Position numbers and translations under genes: made by a program. From contig NZ_CP087164.1 of assembly GCF_021172045.1 (NCBI RefSeq), positions 5,828,001-5,892,000 on the forward strand: a stretch of DNA of 64,000 nucleotides, given 5' to 3'. Positions 34,958 to 43,088 of the stretch are shown here, piece after piece. The notes beneath the pieces are model-generated. The model saw only the letters and a program-made list of their open reading frames with translations. It did no database searches and was not told the origin of the DNA. The stretch's first letter is position 1. Each line of letters starts with the position of its first letter. The DNA is from Capillimicrobium parvum. Lineage in GTDB: Bacteria; Actinomycetota; Thermoleophilia; Solirubrobacterales; Solirubrobacteraceae.

Positions 34958-35152
34958 TCAGACCGTCTCGCGAGTGCGGGCTGCACCCTCGAGAGCGGGA
35001 TCGTCATCGTGGTCGCGGCCGGAGACGGAGTCCTTGAACTCACGCAGCCCGCGGCCGACCGAACGGCCGACGTCGGGCAGCTTCTTGGGGCCGAGGATGA
35101 GCAGCGCGATCACGAGGACGATCACGAGCTCCATGGGTCCGATGTTGGGCAT
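34958..35152 (-). CDS. tatA: Sec-independent protein translocase subunit TatA
   Basis: A 64-aa single-pass protein that forms the Tat pore. A short N-terminal segment (MPNIGPMELVIVLVIALLILG) spans the membrane and is followed by the conserved hinge GPKKLPDVGRSVGRGLREFKDS, an amphipathic helix, and a short charged tail. The gene is immediately upstream of tatC and downstream of the ferritin-like gene, all in one direction. Confidence 0.93.
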   Translation of the reverse strand: MPNIGPMELVIVLVIALLILGPKKLPDVGRSVGRGLREFKDSVSGRDHDDDPALEGAARTRETV

Positions 35153-35192
35153 GGCGGTGCTCCCTTTCGGAGACGAGGGTGGTCGCGAGGGG

Positions 35193-35882
35193 TCAGCCGG
35201 TGATGAAGCCGGTGCCCTTGACCGCGGCCAGGACCTGCTTCATGGACAGCGGCTTGTCGAACGGCCCGTTCGGCGTGATGCCGTTCGCGCCGGCCAGCTG
35301 GTTGGTGTTGAGGATCGTCGCGATCGCCGCCGCGTGACGCGCCTCGATCGTCAGGATCGACGCGGCGGCGCCAAGGTACGCGGGGTTCTTGATGCGCCCG
35401 GCCTGCCCGAGGTACGCACCGACGCCGGTGTTCTCCAGCGTGAACGCCGTCTTGGTGAACGTCGCCTCGTCGGTGACGGCGCTGCCGAAGTCGAACTTGG
35501 GCTTGGCCACGGCCTTGGAGCCGAGCGCCTTCTTCAGCGCCGCGACGTGGGCGGCCTCGTCGGCGGCGACCAGCGCCGTGAACGCGCCGAGCGGGCCGCT
35601 GGTGAAGTTCGGCTTGGCCTGGGCGTAGAACTCGGCCTCGAGGTACTCCAGCGTCAGCGCGTAGTTGAGGATGGCGACGTCGCGCTTGTCGGACTTCTTC
35701 GCGGAGGCCACGACGGGAAGGCCACCCATGACCGCGCCCGCGCCGGCGAGACCGGCGGCGCCGATGCCCGCTCGGCGCAGGAACGCGCCGCGGGTATGGG
35801 AGTCGAGCCGGTCGCCGGTCTCGGCGACCGCGCCATCCGCATCGAACTGCTCGAGATCGATCATCGTGTTCTGCGAGCTCAT
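35193..35882 (-). CDS. Tat-exported ferritin-like domain protein
   Basis: A 229-aa protein with a long N-region and a twin-arginine signal (RGAFLRRAGIGAAGLAGAGAVMGG, about residues 31-55), so export by the adjacent Tat system is expected. The mature part is a ferritin-like four-helix bundle: NYALTLEYLEAEFYAQA, AADEAAHVAALKKALG, FTLENTGVGAYLG and ILTIEARHAAAIATI supply Glu and His for a possible di-iron site. This resembles the Ferritin_2/desiccation-related group. Function could be iron or oxidant handling outside the membrane. ATG 35882 is chosen over a much longer antisense frame. Confidence 0.87.
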   Translation of the reverse strand: MSSQNTMIDLEQFDADGAVAETGDRLDSHTRGAFLRRAGIGAAGLAGAGAVMGGLPVVASAKKSDKRDVAILNYALTLEYLEAEFYAQAKPNFTSGPLGAFTALVAADEAAHVAALKKALGSKAVAKPKFDFGSAVTDEATFTKTAFTLENTGVGAYLGQAGRIKNPAYLGAAASILTIEARHAAAIATILNTNQLAGANGITPNGPFDKPLSMKQVLAAVKGTGFITG

Positions 35883-36002
35883 GGGTCCACCTTCACTGTT
35901 GGGGTCCAGGGCCCTAGCGCGATGCTCTGCGGAACAGATCATCGGCATGGCGCCCCGCCGCTCGGGCGCTGCCGCCATGTCCGCAGCCATACTGGGCGAT
36001 GC
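35883..36002. promoter_or_regulatory. Divergent intergenic region between ferritin-like gene and rarA
   Basis: A 120-bp gap between outward-facing genes that should carry two promoters. It contains GGTGGACCC on the minus strand near 35884-35892 as the ribosome-site area for the ferritin-like gene. I found no convincing -35/-10 pair, operator or riboswitch. Confidence 0.3.
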
Positions 36003-37292
36003 ATGGAGGATCAGCTCTTCCCCACCGCCGACGAGCCGCCGCCGTCGGCGCGCCCGCTGCAGCCGGCCACGGACCCCGCCGCCCCGCTGCCCGCGCGGAT
36101 GCGCCCCACGTCGCTCGGCGAGGTCGTCGGCCAGGGACATCTCCTCGGCGAGGGCTCGGCCCTGCGCCGCGCCATCGAGGAGGGCCGGCCGCATTCGATG
36201 CTGCTCTACGGGCCGCCGGGCAGCGGCAAGACCACGCTCGCCCGCATCGTCGCGACGAGCGCGAACGCCGCGTTCGAGGAGCTCAGCGCCGTCCAGGTCG
36301 GCCGGCCCGAGATCCGCGGCGTCATCGAGCGCGCGGCGCACCGCCGCCGGTCCGGCCAGCGCACGGTCTTCTTCCTCGACGAGATCCACCGCTTCAACAA
36401 GGCCCAGCAGGACGCCCTGCTGCCGGCGGTCGAGGAGGGCCTCGTGACGCTGATCGGCGCGACGACGGAGAACCCGTACTTCGAGGTGAACTCGGCGCTG
36501 CTGAGCCGGATGCAGGTCTACGAGCTGCAGCCGCTGTCGGCGGACGACGTGGCGGTCCTGCTGCGGCGGACGGGCGCGGAGATCGACGACGAGGCGCTCG
36601 ACTTCCTGGCCGAGCGGTCGGGCGGGGACGCACGCACGGCGCTCGGCGCCCTCGAGCTCGCGGTCGAGACCGCGGGGCGCGTGACGCTCGCCGCCGCGGA
36701 GGACGCGTCGCAGCGCCGGGCGATCCGCTATGACCGCGCCGGCGATCAGCACTACGACCTCGCCTCGGCGTGGATCAAGGCCACACGCGGGTCGGATCCC
36801 GACGCGTCGCTCTACTACCTGGCGGTGATGCTCGAGGGCGGCGAGGACGCGCGGTTCATCGTGCGGCGGATGGTCATCTTCGCCTCCGAGGACGTCGGCA
36901 ACGCGGACCCGCAGGCGCTCGTCATGGCGGTGGCCGCGGCGCAGGCCGTGGAGCACGTCGGGATGCCCGAGGCGCACTACGCCCTCGCGCAGGCGGCGAT
37001 CTACCTGGCCCTGGCGCCGAAGTCCAACGCCGAGGGCCGCGCGCTGCACGCCGCGCGCGCCCAGGTCCGCGAGCACGGCGCGGCCCCGCCGCCGCCGTAT
37101 CTGCGTTCACCTCCCGGTCCGGACGGCCGCGGCTACGACTATCCGCACGACAACCCGGGCCACCTCACGCGGCAGAACCTGATGCCTCCGGGGCTGGAGG
37201 GGCTGCGGTTCTATGCGCCGGACGAGCACGAGGACGAGATGGCGCGGCGGCTGGACGAGATCGAGCGCGGCCGCGGGCGGCGCGGGGAGTGA
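36003..37292 (+). CDS. rarA: Replication-associated recombination protein A (MgsA/WRNIP1 family)
   Basis: A 429-aa AAA+ ATPase that acts at stalled replication forks. Walker A GPPGSGKT is at 70-77, Walker B FFLDEIHRFNKAQQDALLPAVEEG follows, then sensor 1 LIGATTENPYFEVNSALLSRMQVY. The C-terminal half holds the RarA-specific oligomerisation region (YDLASAWIKATRGSDPDASLYYLAVMLEGGEDARFI and FASEDVGNADP). The start is ATG 36003. The final TGA overlaps the ATG of the ALDH-like gene (TGATG), so both are on one message. Confidence 0.94.
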   Translation: MEDQLFPTADEPPPSARPLQPATDPAAPLPARMRPTSLGEVVGQGHLLGEGSALRRAIEEGRPHSMLLYGPPGSGKTTLARIVATSANAAFEELSAVQVGRPEIRGVIERAAHRRRSGQRTVFFLDEIHRFNKAQQDALLPAVEEGLVTLIGATTENPYFEVNSALLSRMQVYELQPLSADDVAVLLRRTGAEIDDEALDFLAERSGGDARTALGALELAVETAGRVTLAAAEDASQRRAIRYDRAGDQHYDLASAWIKATRGSDPDASLYYLAVMLEGGEDARFIVRRMVIFASEDVGNADPQALVMAVAAAQAVEHVGMPEAHYALAQAAIYLALAPKSNAEGRALHAARAQVREHGAAPPPPYLRSPPGPDGRGYDYPHDNPGHLTRQNLMPPGLEGLRFYAPDEHEDEMARRLDEIERGRGRRGE

Positions 37293-38734
37293 TGGCGCCC
37301 GCCCCCGGCGTCGCCGCGCTCGTCGCGTCGAGCGCGCAGGTCCAGCCGCTCTGGGCCGCGCTGCGGCTCCCGGACCGCGCCCGCTACCTGCGCCGCGCGG
37401 CCCAGGCGGTCATCGACGAGCTCGACGAGCTGGCGGGCGTGCTCGGCGCGGAGGGCGGGCGCGAGCGGGCGGAGGTCATCGCGCTCGAGCTGCTGCCGTC
37501 GATCGACGCGCTGCGCTGGCTGGCCGAGGGCGGCGTGCGGGCGCTGCGCGAGCGGCGGCTCGCCGTGCCGCGCGCGACGAGCCCGGTCACGCGCGCCCGC
37601 CGCACCTACGAGCCGCTGGGCGTCGTCGCGATCGTCGGGGCCGGGGACGCGCCCTTCGCCCAGCCGCTGTGGCAGATCGGCGCCGCGCTGCTGGCCGGCA
37701 ACGGCGTCGTGCTCAAGCCGTCGCCGCGGGCGCGGGTCGCCGGCGCCCGGATCGCGCGGCTCTTCGCCCGCGCCGGCCTGCCGGAGGGCCTGCTCGCCCT
37801 CGCGCCGGGCGGCGACGAGGTCGGCCGCGGGCTCGTCGCGACGCCGGGCATCGCGAAGGTCGCGTTCACCGGGACCCGCTCCGCCGGGCAGGAGGTCGCG
37901 CTGGGGGCCGCGCGTGCCGGCGTGGCCGTCGCCCTGGAGACGGCGGGCGTCGGCGCGGCGCTCGTACTCGCCGATGCCGGGATCCCCCGGGCCGCGCGCG
38001 GCGTGGTCAACGCGGCGTTCGCCGCCGCCGGCCGGACGCGCGGAGCGCTGCGCCGCGCCTTCGTGGCCGATGCCGTCCACGACGCGTGGCTCGAGGCGGT
38101 CGGCGAGGCGGCGCGCGCGCTCCCGCCGGTCGCCGATCCCGGGAGCGTGCCCCGGCTCGTCGACGAGGCGCTCGCGGCGGGCGCCCGCCTCGTGGCCGGG
38201 GGACCCGAACCCGGCGCCGGCGGCGACGGCGCGCCGGCCGCGTGGCGCCCCGCGGTGCTCGCCGGCGTGACCGGCGACATGCGCGTCGCCCGGGACCCCT
38301 CCGACGGCCCGCTGCTCGCGGTCACGCGCGTGGCCTCCACCGACGAGGCGATCGCCGCCGTCCAGGAGCTGCCCGCGGGCCCCGGCACCTCGGTGTGGAC
38401 GGCCGACCGCTACGAGGGCGAACGGATCGCGCGAGCGCTGCACACCGGCGCGACGTGGCTCAACGACCACCGCGTCGTCCCTGCCCTCCCGGCCGCGCCG
38501 TGGGGCGGCGCCGGCGGCGAGGACGCCCTGCGCGCCTTCGCCGACCCGCGCGTGATGACGTGGGAGCCGCCGGCCGGCAGCGCCCTGTGGTGGGGCCCGT
38601 ACGACGCGACCCTCGAACGCGCCGGCCGCGCGGTGGCCGAGCTGCGGTCGGTGCGCGACCGCGATCGCGAGCGGGCGCTGCGCCATGGCCCGCTGCCGCT
38701 CGCGAAGGTCGTCGCGCGCGCGCTCAGGCGGTGA
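37292..38734 (+). CDS. Aldehyde dehydrogenase-fold protein without catalytic Cys (pseudo-enzyme)
   Basis: A 480-aa member of the ALDH superfamily by overall order: GAGDAPFAQPLWQIGAALLAGNGVVLKP (NAD-binding start), KVAFTGTRSAGQEV, ALETAGVGAALVLADA, and TGATWLND near the end. Key residues have changed. The Asn of PWNFP is Asp119, and the catalytic Cys position (canonical GQxC) is Arg250 in AAGRTRGALRRAF. Glu216 remains but in TAG rather than LGG context, and EEIFGPV has become DPSDGPL. Oxidation of aldehydes is therefore unlikely; a structural or cofactor-sensing role is possible. The start ATG overlaps the rarA stop, and its stop abuts the convergent oxygenase stop within TGATCA. Confidence 0.8.
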   Translation: MAPAPGVAALVASSAQVQPLWAALRLPDRARYLRRAAQAVIDELDELAGVLGAEGGRERAEVIALELLPSIDALRWLAEGGVRALRERRLAVPRATSPVTRARRTYEPLGVVAIVGAGDAPFAQPLWQIGAALLAGNGVVLKPSPRARVAGARIARLFARAGLPEGLLALAPGGDEVGRGLVATPGIAKVAFTGTRSAGQEVALGAARAGVAVALETAGVGAALVLADAGIPRAARGVVNAAFAAAGRTRGALRRAFVADAVHDAWLEAVGEAARALPPVADPGSVPRLVDEALAAGARLVAGGPEPGAGGDGAPAAWRPAVLAGVTGDMRVARDPSDGPLLAVTRVASTDEAIAAVQELPAGPGTSVWTADRYEGERIARALHTGATWLNDHRVVPALPAAPWGGAGGEDALRAFADPRVMTWEPPAGSALWWGPYDATLERAGRAVAELRSVRDRDRERALRHGPLPLAKVVARALRR

Positions 38735-39535
38735 TCAGGCCGCCCGCGCGGCGGGCACCAGCCGCAGCCGCGGCGGCAGCAGCGGCACGACCAGGCGCTT
38801 GACGTACTCCGCGCCCCCGCGGACGGCCAGGCCGCGCAGCGGGTCCCAGCGCAGCCCGTACATGGCGCGCACCCGCCCGGGCAGCAGCCCGATCGTGATC
38901 TGGTTGGCGAGCTCGAGCAGCGGCCGGGCGCGCAGCGGCACCGGCGGGCGCAGCACGATCCGGATCGCGAGCTCGCGCGCCTCGTCGCCGACGAAGAGGT
39001 CCCCGCCGCCGACCATGTCGCGCCAGTACGCCTCGAGCTCCTCGATCGTGTCCGGCATCTCGGCGTCGGCCAGGCCGAAGAGCGAGCCGATCACCCGGTA
39101 GTCCGTCCAGTACGCGTTGCGCTCGTCGCGCGACAGCGACGAGACGTAGCGCTCGTAGACCACGAGCGCCGAGTTCGCCAGCGCCGCGAGGATCCACAGC
39201 AGCAGCTCCGGGTCGTCGGCGCGGTACGGCGTACCGGCCGGGAAGCGCCCCGCCGGCTCGCGCAGCTCCCCGCTCACGCGCCCGTGCATCGCCCGGACGA
39301 CCCGCGTCGCGCGCTCGGCATCGGCGGCCTCGCCGAACGCGATCGTGTCGAGCACCTGCGCGGTGCGCGAGAGCCGCTCGTACGGCTCGTCGAGGGCGCC
39401 CGTGTGGGCGAAGAACCCGGCGAACGCCACCGGGTGGGCGGCCTGCAGCAGCAGGGCGCGCGGGCCGCTGAGCGCCACGACCGACTCGCGATGGACGCGG
39501 CGCAGCATGGAGTCGTCGGTGAACATCGAGGCCAT
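38735..39535 (-). CDS. MpaB/latex-clearing-type oxygenase-like protein (DUF2236)
   Basis: A 266-aa protein of the DUF2236/MpaB family, in which several members bind b-type heme and act as oxygenases. The conserved N-terminal SVVALSGPRALLLQAAHPVAFAGF, the block DTIAFGEAADAERATRVVRAMHGRV, and the helix WILAALANSALVVYERYV are present. His in AAHP and in AMHGRV are candidate heme or active-site residues. The start is ATG 39535; a TTG one codon earlier and ATG 39526 also fit. Its stop shares the palindrome TGATCA with the ALDH-like gene. Confidence 0.8.
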   Translation of the reverse strand: MASMFTDDSMLRRVHRESVVALSGPRALLLQAAHPVAFAGFFAHTGALDEPYERLSRTAQVLDTIAFGEAADAERATRVVRAMHGRVSGELREPAGRFPAGTPYRADDPELLLWILAALANSALVVYERYVSSLSRDERNAYWTDYRVIGSLFGLADAEMPDTIEELEAYWRDMVGGGDLFVGDEARELAIRIVLRPPVPLRARPLLELANQITIGLLPGRVRAMYGLRWDPLRGLAVRGGAEYVKRLVVPLLPPRLRLVPAARAA

Positions 39536-39586
39536 CAACCCGAGGGTACGTACCGGGCCGCGCGCTTGGACGTCCGCCGCCCGACC

Positions 39587-40027
39587 TCAGTCCTTCTTGA
39601 TGAAGCTGATCTGCCCGTTGGACTCCAGGACGGCGTAGCGGACCTCCTCGAGCGAGGCGATGGAGCTCAGGCGCGCCTCGGCCTCGACCTCCTCGACGGT
39701 CATCCGCTGCTTGCGCAGGCTGCGCTCGATCACGTGGCCGTCGGACACGATCAGGATCGGCTCGCCCTCGAGCAGGGGCCGCAGGCGCCGGAACCGGAAG
39801 CTCAGGTACGCCGTGCCGACGACGAGGAGCGCGAGCGTGACGATGACCGTGGCCGTCCCCGTCAGCGAGTAGTCGCTCTGGGTCACGCCCTGCTGGACGA
39901 GATCGCCGATGACGACGAGGAGGATGAGGTCGAACGGCTCCATCGAGCTCAGCTCGCGCCGGCCCACCGCCCGCGTGACGACGAAGATGATCAGGAAGAC
40001 GACGACGGTGCGCAGGACGAGATCCAT
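39587..40027 (-). CDS. DUF421 membrane protein (YetF-like)
   Basis: A 146-aa membrane protein with three N-terminal helices (VLRTVVVFLIIFVVTRAVG, FDLILLVVIGDLVQQ, TATVIVTLALLVVGTAYL) and a C-terminal soluble DUF421 domain (GEPILIVSDGHVIERSLRKQRMTVEEVEAEARL). The biochemical role of the family is unclear. It is 3 bp downstream of a small membrane-anchored protein gene in the same direction, so they form an operon and perhaps a complex. Confidence 0.85.
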   Translation of the reverse strand: MDLVLRTVVVFLIIFVVTRAVGRRELSSMEPFDLILLVVIGDLVQQGVTQSDYSLTGTATVIVTLALLVVGTAYLSFRFRRLRPLLEGEPILIVSDGHVIERSLRKQRMTVEEVEAEARLSSIASLEEVRYAVLESNGQISFIKKD

Positions 40028-40030
40028 GGC

Positions 40031-40546
40031 TCAGGGCAGCACGGTGATCCGGCGGTCGATGCGGGCGACGGGCGTGACGGCGTCCTGGAGCTCGACGCCG
40101 TAGTCGCGCCGGCCGGGGTTCGTCGGGTCGACCTGGGACTGGACCCAGACGACGAGCCGGTCGCCGGCGCGCAGGCGGCCGTAGCTGAGGACGACCCGCC
40201 CGTCCTGGGACTCCTCGCTCGTCGGCTGGGGCTCGATGTTGCTGATCTGCATCCCCTCGAACCAGCCCTCGCGCAGCACGAGCCGGGCGTGGTCGATGGT
40301 GCGCAGCGCGCGCACCTCGATCCGCGACTGGAACAGGATCCCGCCGCGCACGGTCTTCGGCGCCGAGAGGCTCAACCGGGCTCCGCCGGTGGTGGCCTCG
40401 GAGTCGGTGGGCCGCTGGCCGAAGACGTTGAGCAGGGCGAGCAGCACGACCACGCCGAACAGCGCGAGGACGGCGCGCCGGGTCCACAGCCCGATCGTGT
40501 TGGCCCGCTCGTCGCCGGCGCTCTGCGGTTGGAAGGTGTCGGCCAT
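40031..40546 (-). CDS. Membrane-anchored protein of unknown function paired with DUF421
   Basis: A 171-aa protein with a short cytosolic tail, one transmembrane helix (AVLALFGVVVLLALLNVFG, about residues 25-43) and an extracytoplasmic beta-rich domain of about 125 residues. I do not recognise a family. The domain's alternating hydrophobic pattern (SRIEVRALRTIDHARLVLREGW, RLVVWVQSQVDP) suggests an Ig-like or similar sandwich. Its gene sits 3 bp before the DUF421 gene. It is divergent from the precorrin-2 dehydrogenase gene, 75 bp away. Confidence 0.7.
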   Translation of the reverse strand: MADTFQPQSAGDERANTIGLWTRRAVLALFGVVVLLALLNVFGQRPTDSEATTGGARLSLSAPKTVRGGILFQSRIEVRALRTIDHARLVLREGWFEGMQISNIEPQPTSEESQDGRVVLSYGRLRAGDRLVVWVQSQVDPTNPGRRDYGVELQDAVTPVARIDRRITVLP

Positions 40547-40621
40547 GCTCAGCGCCTCCCCGCGCTGTCCGTCGTCGGACGGCCCCTACCCGCGCAGGCG
40601 GCCTGAGTACCCTGAGGAGGG

Positions 40622-41356
40622 ATGCCTGCCGCCGCCTATGCCGGAAAGCCGTGTGTCTGCCAGTTCCGTCGCGGCACGTGCGACCAGACCTGCGTGCGCG
40701 ACATGCTCGACACCCCGTTCTACGTCGCGTGCCTGAAGCTGCGGAACCGCCGCTGCCTCGTCGTCGGGGGCGGCGAGATCGGCCTCGAGAAGGTCGAGGG
40801 GCTCCTGGCCTGCGACGGCGACGTGACCGTCATCGCCCCGGAGATCGGCCCCGAGCTCGAGCGGCTCGCCGACGAGGGCTCGATCGCGTGGGAGCGGCGC
40901 GAGTACGCCGGCGCGCAGGACCTCGACGGCGTCTTCATGGTCATTGCCGCGACCGACGACACCGACGTCAACATCCGCATCTACGACGACGCCGAGGAGC
41001 GGGCGATGCTCGTCAACGTCGTCGACGTGCCGCCGCTGTGCAACTTCATCCTGCCGGCGATCGTCCGCACCGGCCCGCTGGCCATCGCGATCTCCACCGC
41101 CGGGGCGTCGCCCGCGCTGGCCAAGCGCATGAAGCGCCAGATCGCCGAGCAGTACGGCGAGCCCTACGCCCGGCTGGCGGTCATGCTCAACGACGCCCGC
41201 GGCTGGGCGAAGGCGACGCTCCCGACCTACCAGGACCGCAAGGAGTTCTTCGAGGGCATCGTCAACGGCGAGCCCGACCCGATCGAGCTGCTGCGCGACG
41301 GCGACGATCAGGCGGTGCTCGACCTCATCCGCTCCGCACAGCTCGCGGCGGCCTGA
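40622..41356 (+). CDS. Precorrin-2 dehydrogenase / sirohydrochlorin ferrochelatase-like (Met8/CysG-N)
   Basis: A 244-aa NAD-dependent enzyme that oxidises precorrin-2 to sirohydrochlorin and may insert iron to give siroheme. The Rossmann motif is [17 protein letters not shown], and the region [40 protein letters not shown] is typical of CysG-N/Met8. The first 27 residues contain four Cys (C11, C13, C20, C24), unusual for the family. The ribosome site (AGGAGG) lies only 1-2 nt before ATG 40622, so a downstream start such as GTG 40694 or ATG 40703 (MLDTPFY) is possible, and then the Cys segment would be untranslated. The CobA-HemD protein encoded in the same run supplies precorrin-2. Confidence 0.85.
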   Translation: MPAAAYAGKPCVCQFRRGTCDQTCVRDMLDTPFYVACLKLRNRRCLVVGGGEIGLEKVEGLLACDGDVTVIAPEIGPELERLADEGSIAWERREYAGAQDLDGVFMVIAATDDTDVNIRIYDDAEERAMLVNVVDVPPLCNFILPAIVRTGPLAIAISTAGASPALAKRMKRQIAEQYGEPYARLAVMLNDARGWAKATLPTYQDRKEFFEGIVNGEPDPIELLRDGDDQAVLDLIRSAQLAAA

Positions 41357-41380
41357 TCCCAGCCCCCGCCGCCCGCCGCC

Positions 41381-41860
41381 GTGGCCGACCAGCTCACGCA
41401 CCTCGACGAACGCGGGCAGGCCCGCATGGTCGACGTGGGCGCCAAGGACGTCACGCAGCGGCGCGCGGTCGCCCGCGCGCTCGTGCGCATGACCCCGGCG
41501 ACGGCCGCCGCGATCGCCGCCGGCAACGCGCCGAAGGGCGACGTCCTCGCCACCGCGCGGATCGCCGGCATCCAGGCGGCCAAGCGGACGAGCGAGCTGA
41601 TCCCGCTCTGCCACCCGCTGCCGCTCGACAAGGTCACCGTCGACGCCGAGGTCGACGCCGCCGCGGGCGTGGTCACGATCACGGCCGAGGCTCGCGTGAC
41701 CGCCCGCACGGGGGTCGAGATGGAGGCGCTCACCGCCGCGAGCGTCGCCGCGCTCACCGTCTACGACATGGTCAAGGGCATCGAGCGCGGCGTCGAGATC
41801 TCCTCGGTCGCGCTGCTCGAGAAAACCGGCGGCAAGTCGGACTACGCGCGCGGGTCCTAA
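41381..41860 (+). CDS. moaC: Cyclic pyranopterin monophosphate synthase MoaC
   Basis: A 159-aa enzyme of molybdenum cofactor synthesis that rearranges the MoaA product to cyclic pyranopterin. Conserved features are [34 protein letters not shown] with the substrate-binding His and Cys, [19 protein letters not shown], and [10 protein letters not shown] with the catalytic Lys. The start GTG 41381 lies 24 bp after the siroheme gene and 72 bp before moaB, all in one direction. No moaA is visible. Confidence 0.92.
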   Translation: MADQLTHLDERGQARMVDVGAKDVTQRRAVARALVRMTPATAAAIAAGNAPKGDVLATARIAGIQAAKRTSELIPLCHPLPLDKVTVDAEVDAAAGVVTITAEARVTARTGVEMEALTAASVAALTVYDMVKGIERGVEISSVALLEKTGGKSDYARGS

Positions 41861-41932
41861 GGAAACGCGGCGCAGGCAGGCGCGACGCGCACCGGCATGG
41901 GCCCGCGCCCGCTCGTTAACCTCCCGCGCGCC

Positions 41933-42406
41933 ATGCGCTGCGCCGTCCTCACCGTCTCGACCAGCGTCGCCCGCCAGAAGCGGGACGACACGAGCGGCGA
42001 GCTGCTCGCCCGCCGCGCCGAGGAGGCGGGCGCCGACGTCGCCGCGATGGAGGTCGTGCCCGACGACTTCAGCCTCATCGAGGACCGGCTGTTCCACTAC
42101 GTCGACGAGGGATACGAGCTCGTCTTCACCACGGGCGGGACCGGGCTCACCCCGGACGACGTCACGCCCGAGGCGACGCGCCACGTCATCGACCGCGAGG
42201 TGCCGGGCCTGGCCGAGGCGATGCGCGCCGAGTCGCTGCGCAACACCCCGATGGGGGCGCTGTCGCGCGGCCTGGCCGGCGTCGCCGCGGGGACCCTGAT
42301 CGTCAACTTCCCCGGCAGCCCGAAGGCGATCGACGAGGTCTTCGGCGTGGTCGCCCCCGTGCTCGCGCACGCGGTCGCCACGATCCGCGGTGACCACCGC
42401 CATTGA
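41933..42406 (+). CDS. Molybdenum cofactor protein MoaB/MogA family
   Basis: A 157-aa molybdopterin-binding protein of the MoaB/MogA family, which adenylylates molybdopterin for metal insertion. Binding motifs are VFTTGGTGLTPDDVTPEAT (residues about 65-83) and the SRGLAGVAAGTLIVNFPGSPKAI C-terminal segment. I chose ATG 41933 (MRCAVLTVS); the frame is open to 41897, where the added residues look like intergenic sequence. The last 17 bp overlap the start of the CcmA gene. Confidence 0.88.
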   Translation: MRCAVLTVSTSVARQKRDDTSGELLARRAEEAGADVAAMEVVPDDFSLIEDRLFHYVDEGYELVFTTGGTGLTPDDVTPEATRHVIDREVPGLAEAMRAESLRNTPMGALSRGLAGVAAGTLIVNFPGSPKAIDEVFGVVAPVLAHAVATIRGDHRH

Positions 42407-43088
42407 GCTCGACGGCGTCGGGCGCTCCTACGGCGAGCGAGCGGCGCTCGCCGGCGTCTCGCTGACGCTGGAGGCCGGCCGCACGCTCGTGATCTTCGGG
42501 CCCAACGGCGCGGGCAAGTCGACGCTGCTGCGCGTCCTCGCGACGCTGCTGCGCCCGACCGCCGGCACGGTGCGCGTCCTCGGCGAGCCGCTGCCCGACC
42601 AGGCGTGGGCGGTGCGCGGCCGGATCGGCCTGCTCGGCCACGACCCGCTGCTGTACCGCCAGCTCAGCGCCCGCGAGAACCTGCGCTACCACGCGCGCCT
42701 GCACTCGGTGCCCGAGACGCGGGTGGCCGAGATGCTGGACGCGATCGGCCTCGCCCGCCGCGCCGACGAGCCGGTCGCGCTGCTGTCGCGCGGCATGGTG
42801 CAGCGGGTCGCCGTCGCCCGCGCGGTCCTCCACGACCCCGACCTGCTGCTGCTCGACGAGCCGCGGGCGAATCTCGATCCGGCCGCCGCGGAGCTGCTCG
42901 AGCCGCTCCTGCGCGGGACGAGCGAGGGCCGCGGCGGGCGGGCGCGCACCCGCGTCATCACGAGCCACGATCCCGCCGGCGGGCTGGCCGAGGCCGACGT
43001 CGCGCTCGGCCTGCGCGGCGGCCGTGCCGCGCTCGTCGCCGCGGCCGCCGACGTCACCACCGCGCAGATCGGGGCGCTGTACCGGTGA
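42390..43088 (+). CDS. ccmA: Heme exporter ATP-binding protein CcmA
   Basis: A 232-aa ABC ATPase of the CcmABCD complex that releases holo-CcmE in System I cytochrome c maturation. Walker A is GPNGAGKSTL, the signature is LSRGMVQRVAVARA (the CcmA form of LSGGQ) and Walker B is LLLLDEPRANLDP. The start is GTG 42390, inside the 3' end of moaB. CcmB begins at an overlapping GTGA at its stop. Confidence 0.9.
   Translation: MTTAIELDGVGRSYGERAALAGVSLTLEAGRTLVIFGPNGAGKSTLLRVLATLLRPTAGTVRVLGEPLPDQAWAVRGRIGLLGHDPLLYRQLSARENLRYHARLHSVPETRVAEMLDAIGLARRADEPVALLSRGMVQRVAVARAVLHDPDLLLLDEPRANLDPAAAELLEPLLRGTSEGRGGRARTRVITSHDPAGGLAEADVALGLRGGRAALVAAAADVTTAQIGALYR

Noticed and set aside
41861-41932. Longer MoaB N-terminus from ATG 41897
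   Set aside because: The extra 12 residues are not part of the MoaB fold and the region contains likely intergenic sequence; ATG 41933 begins the conserved strand.
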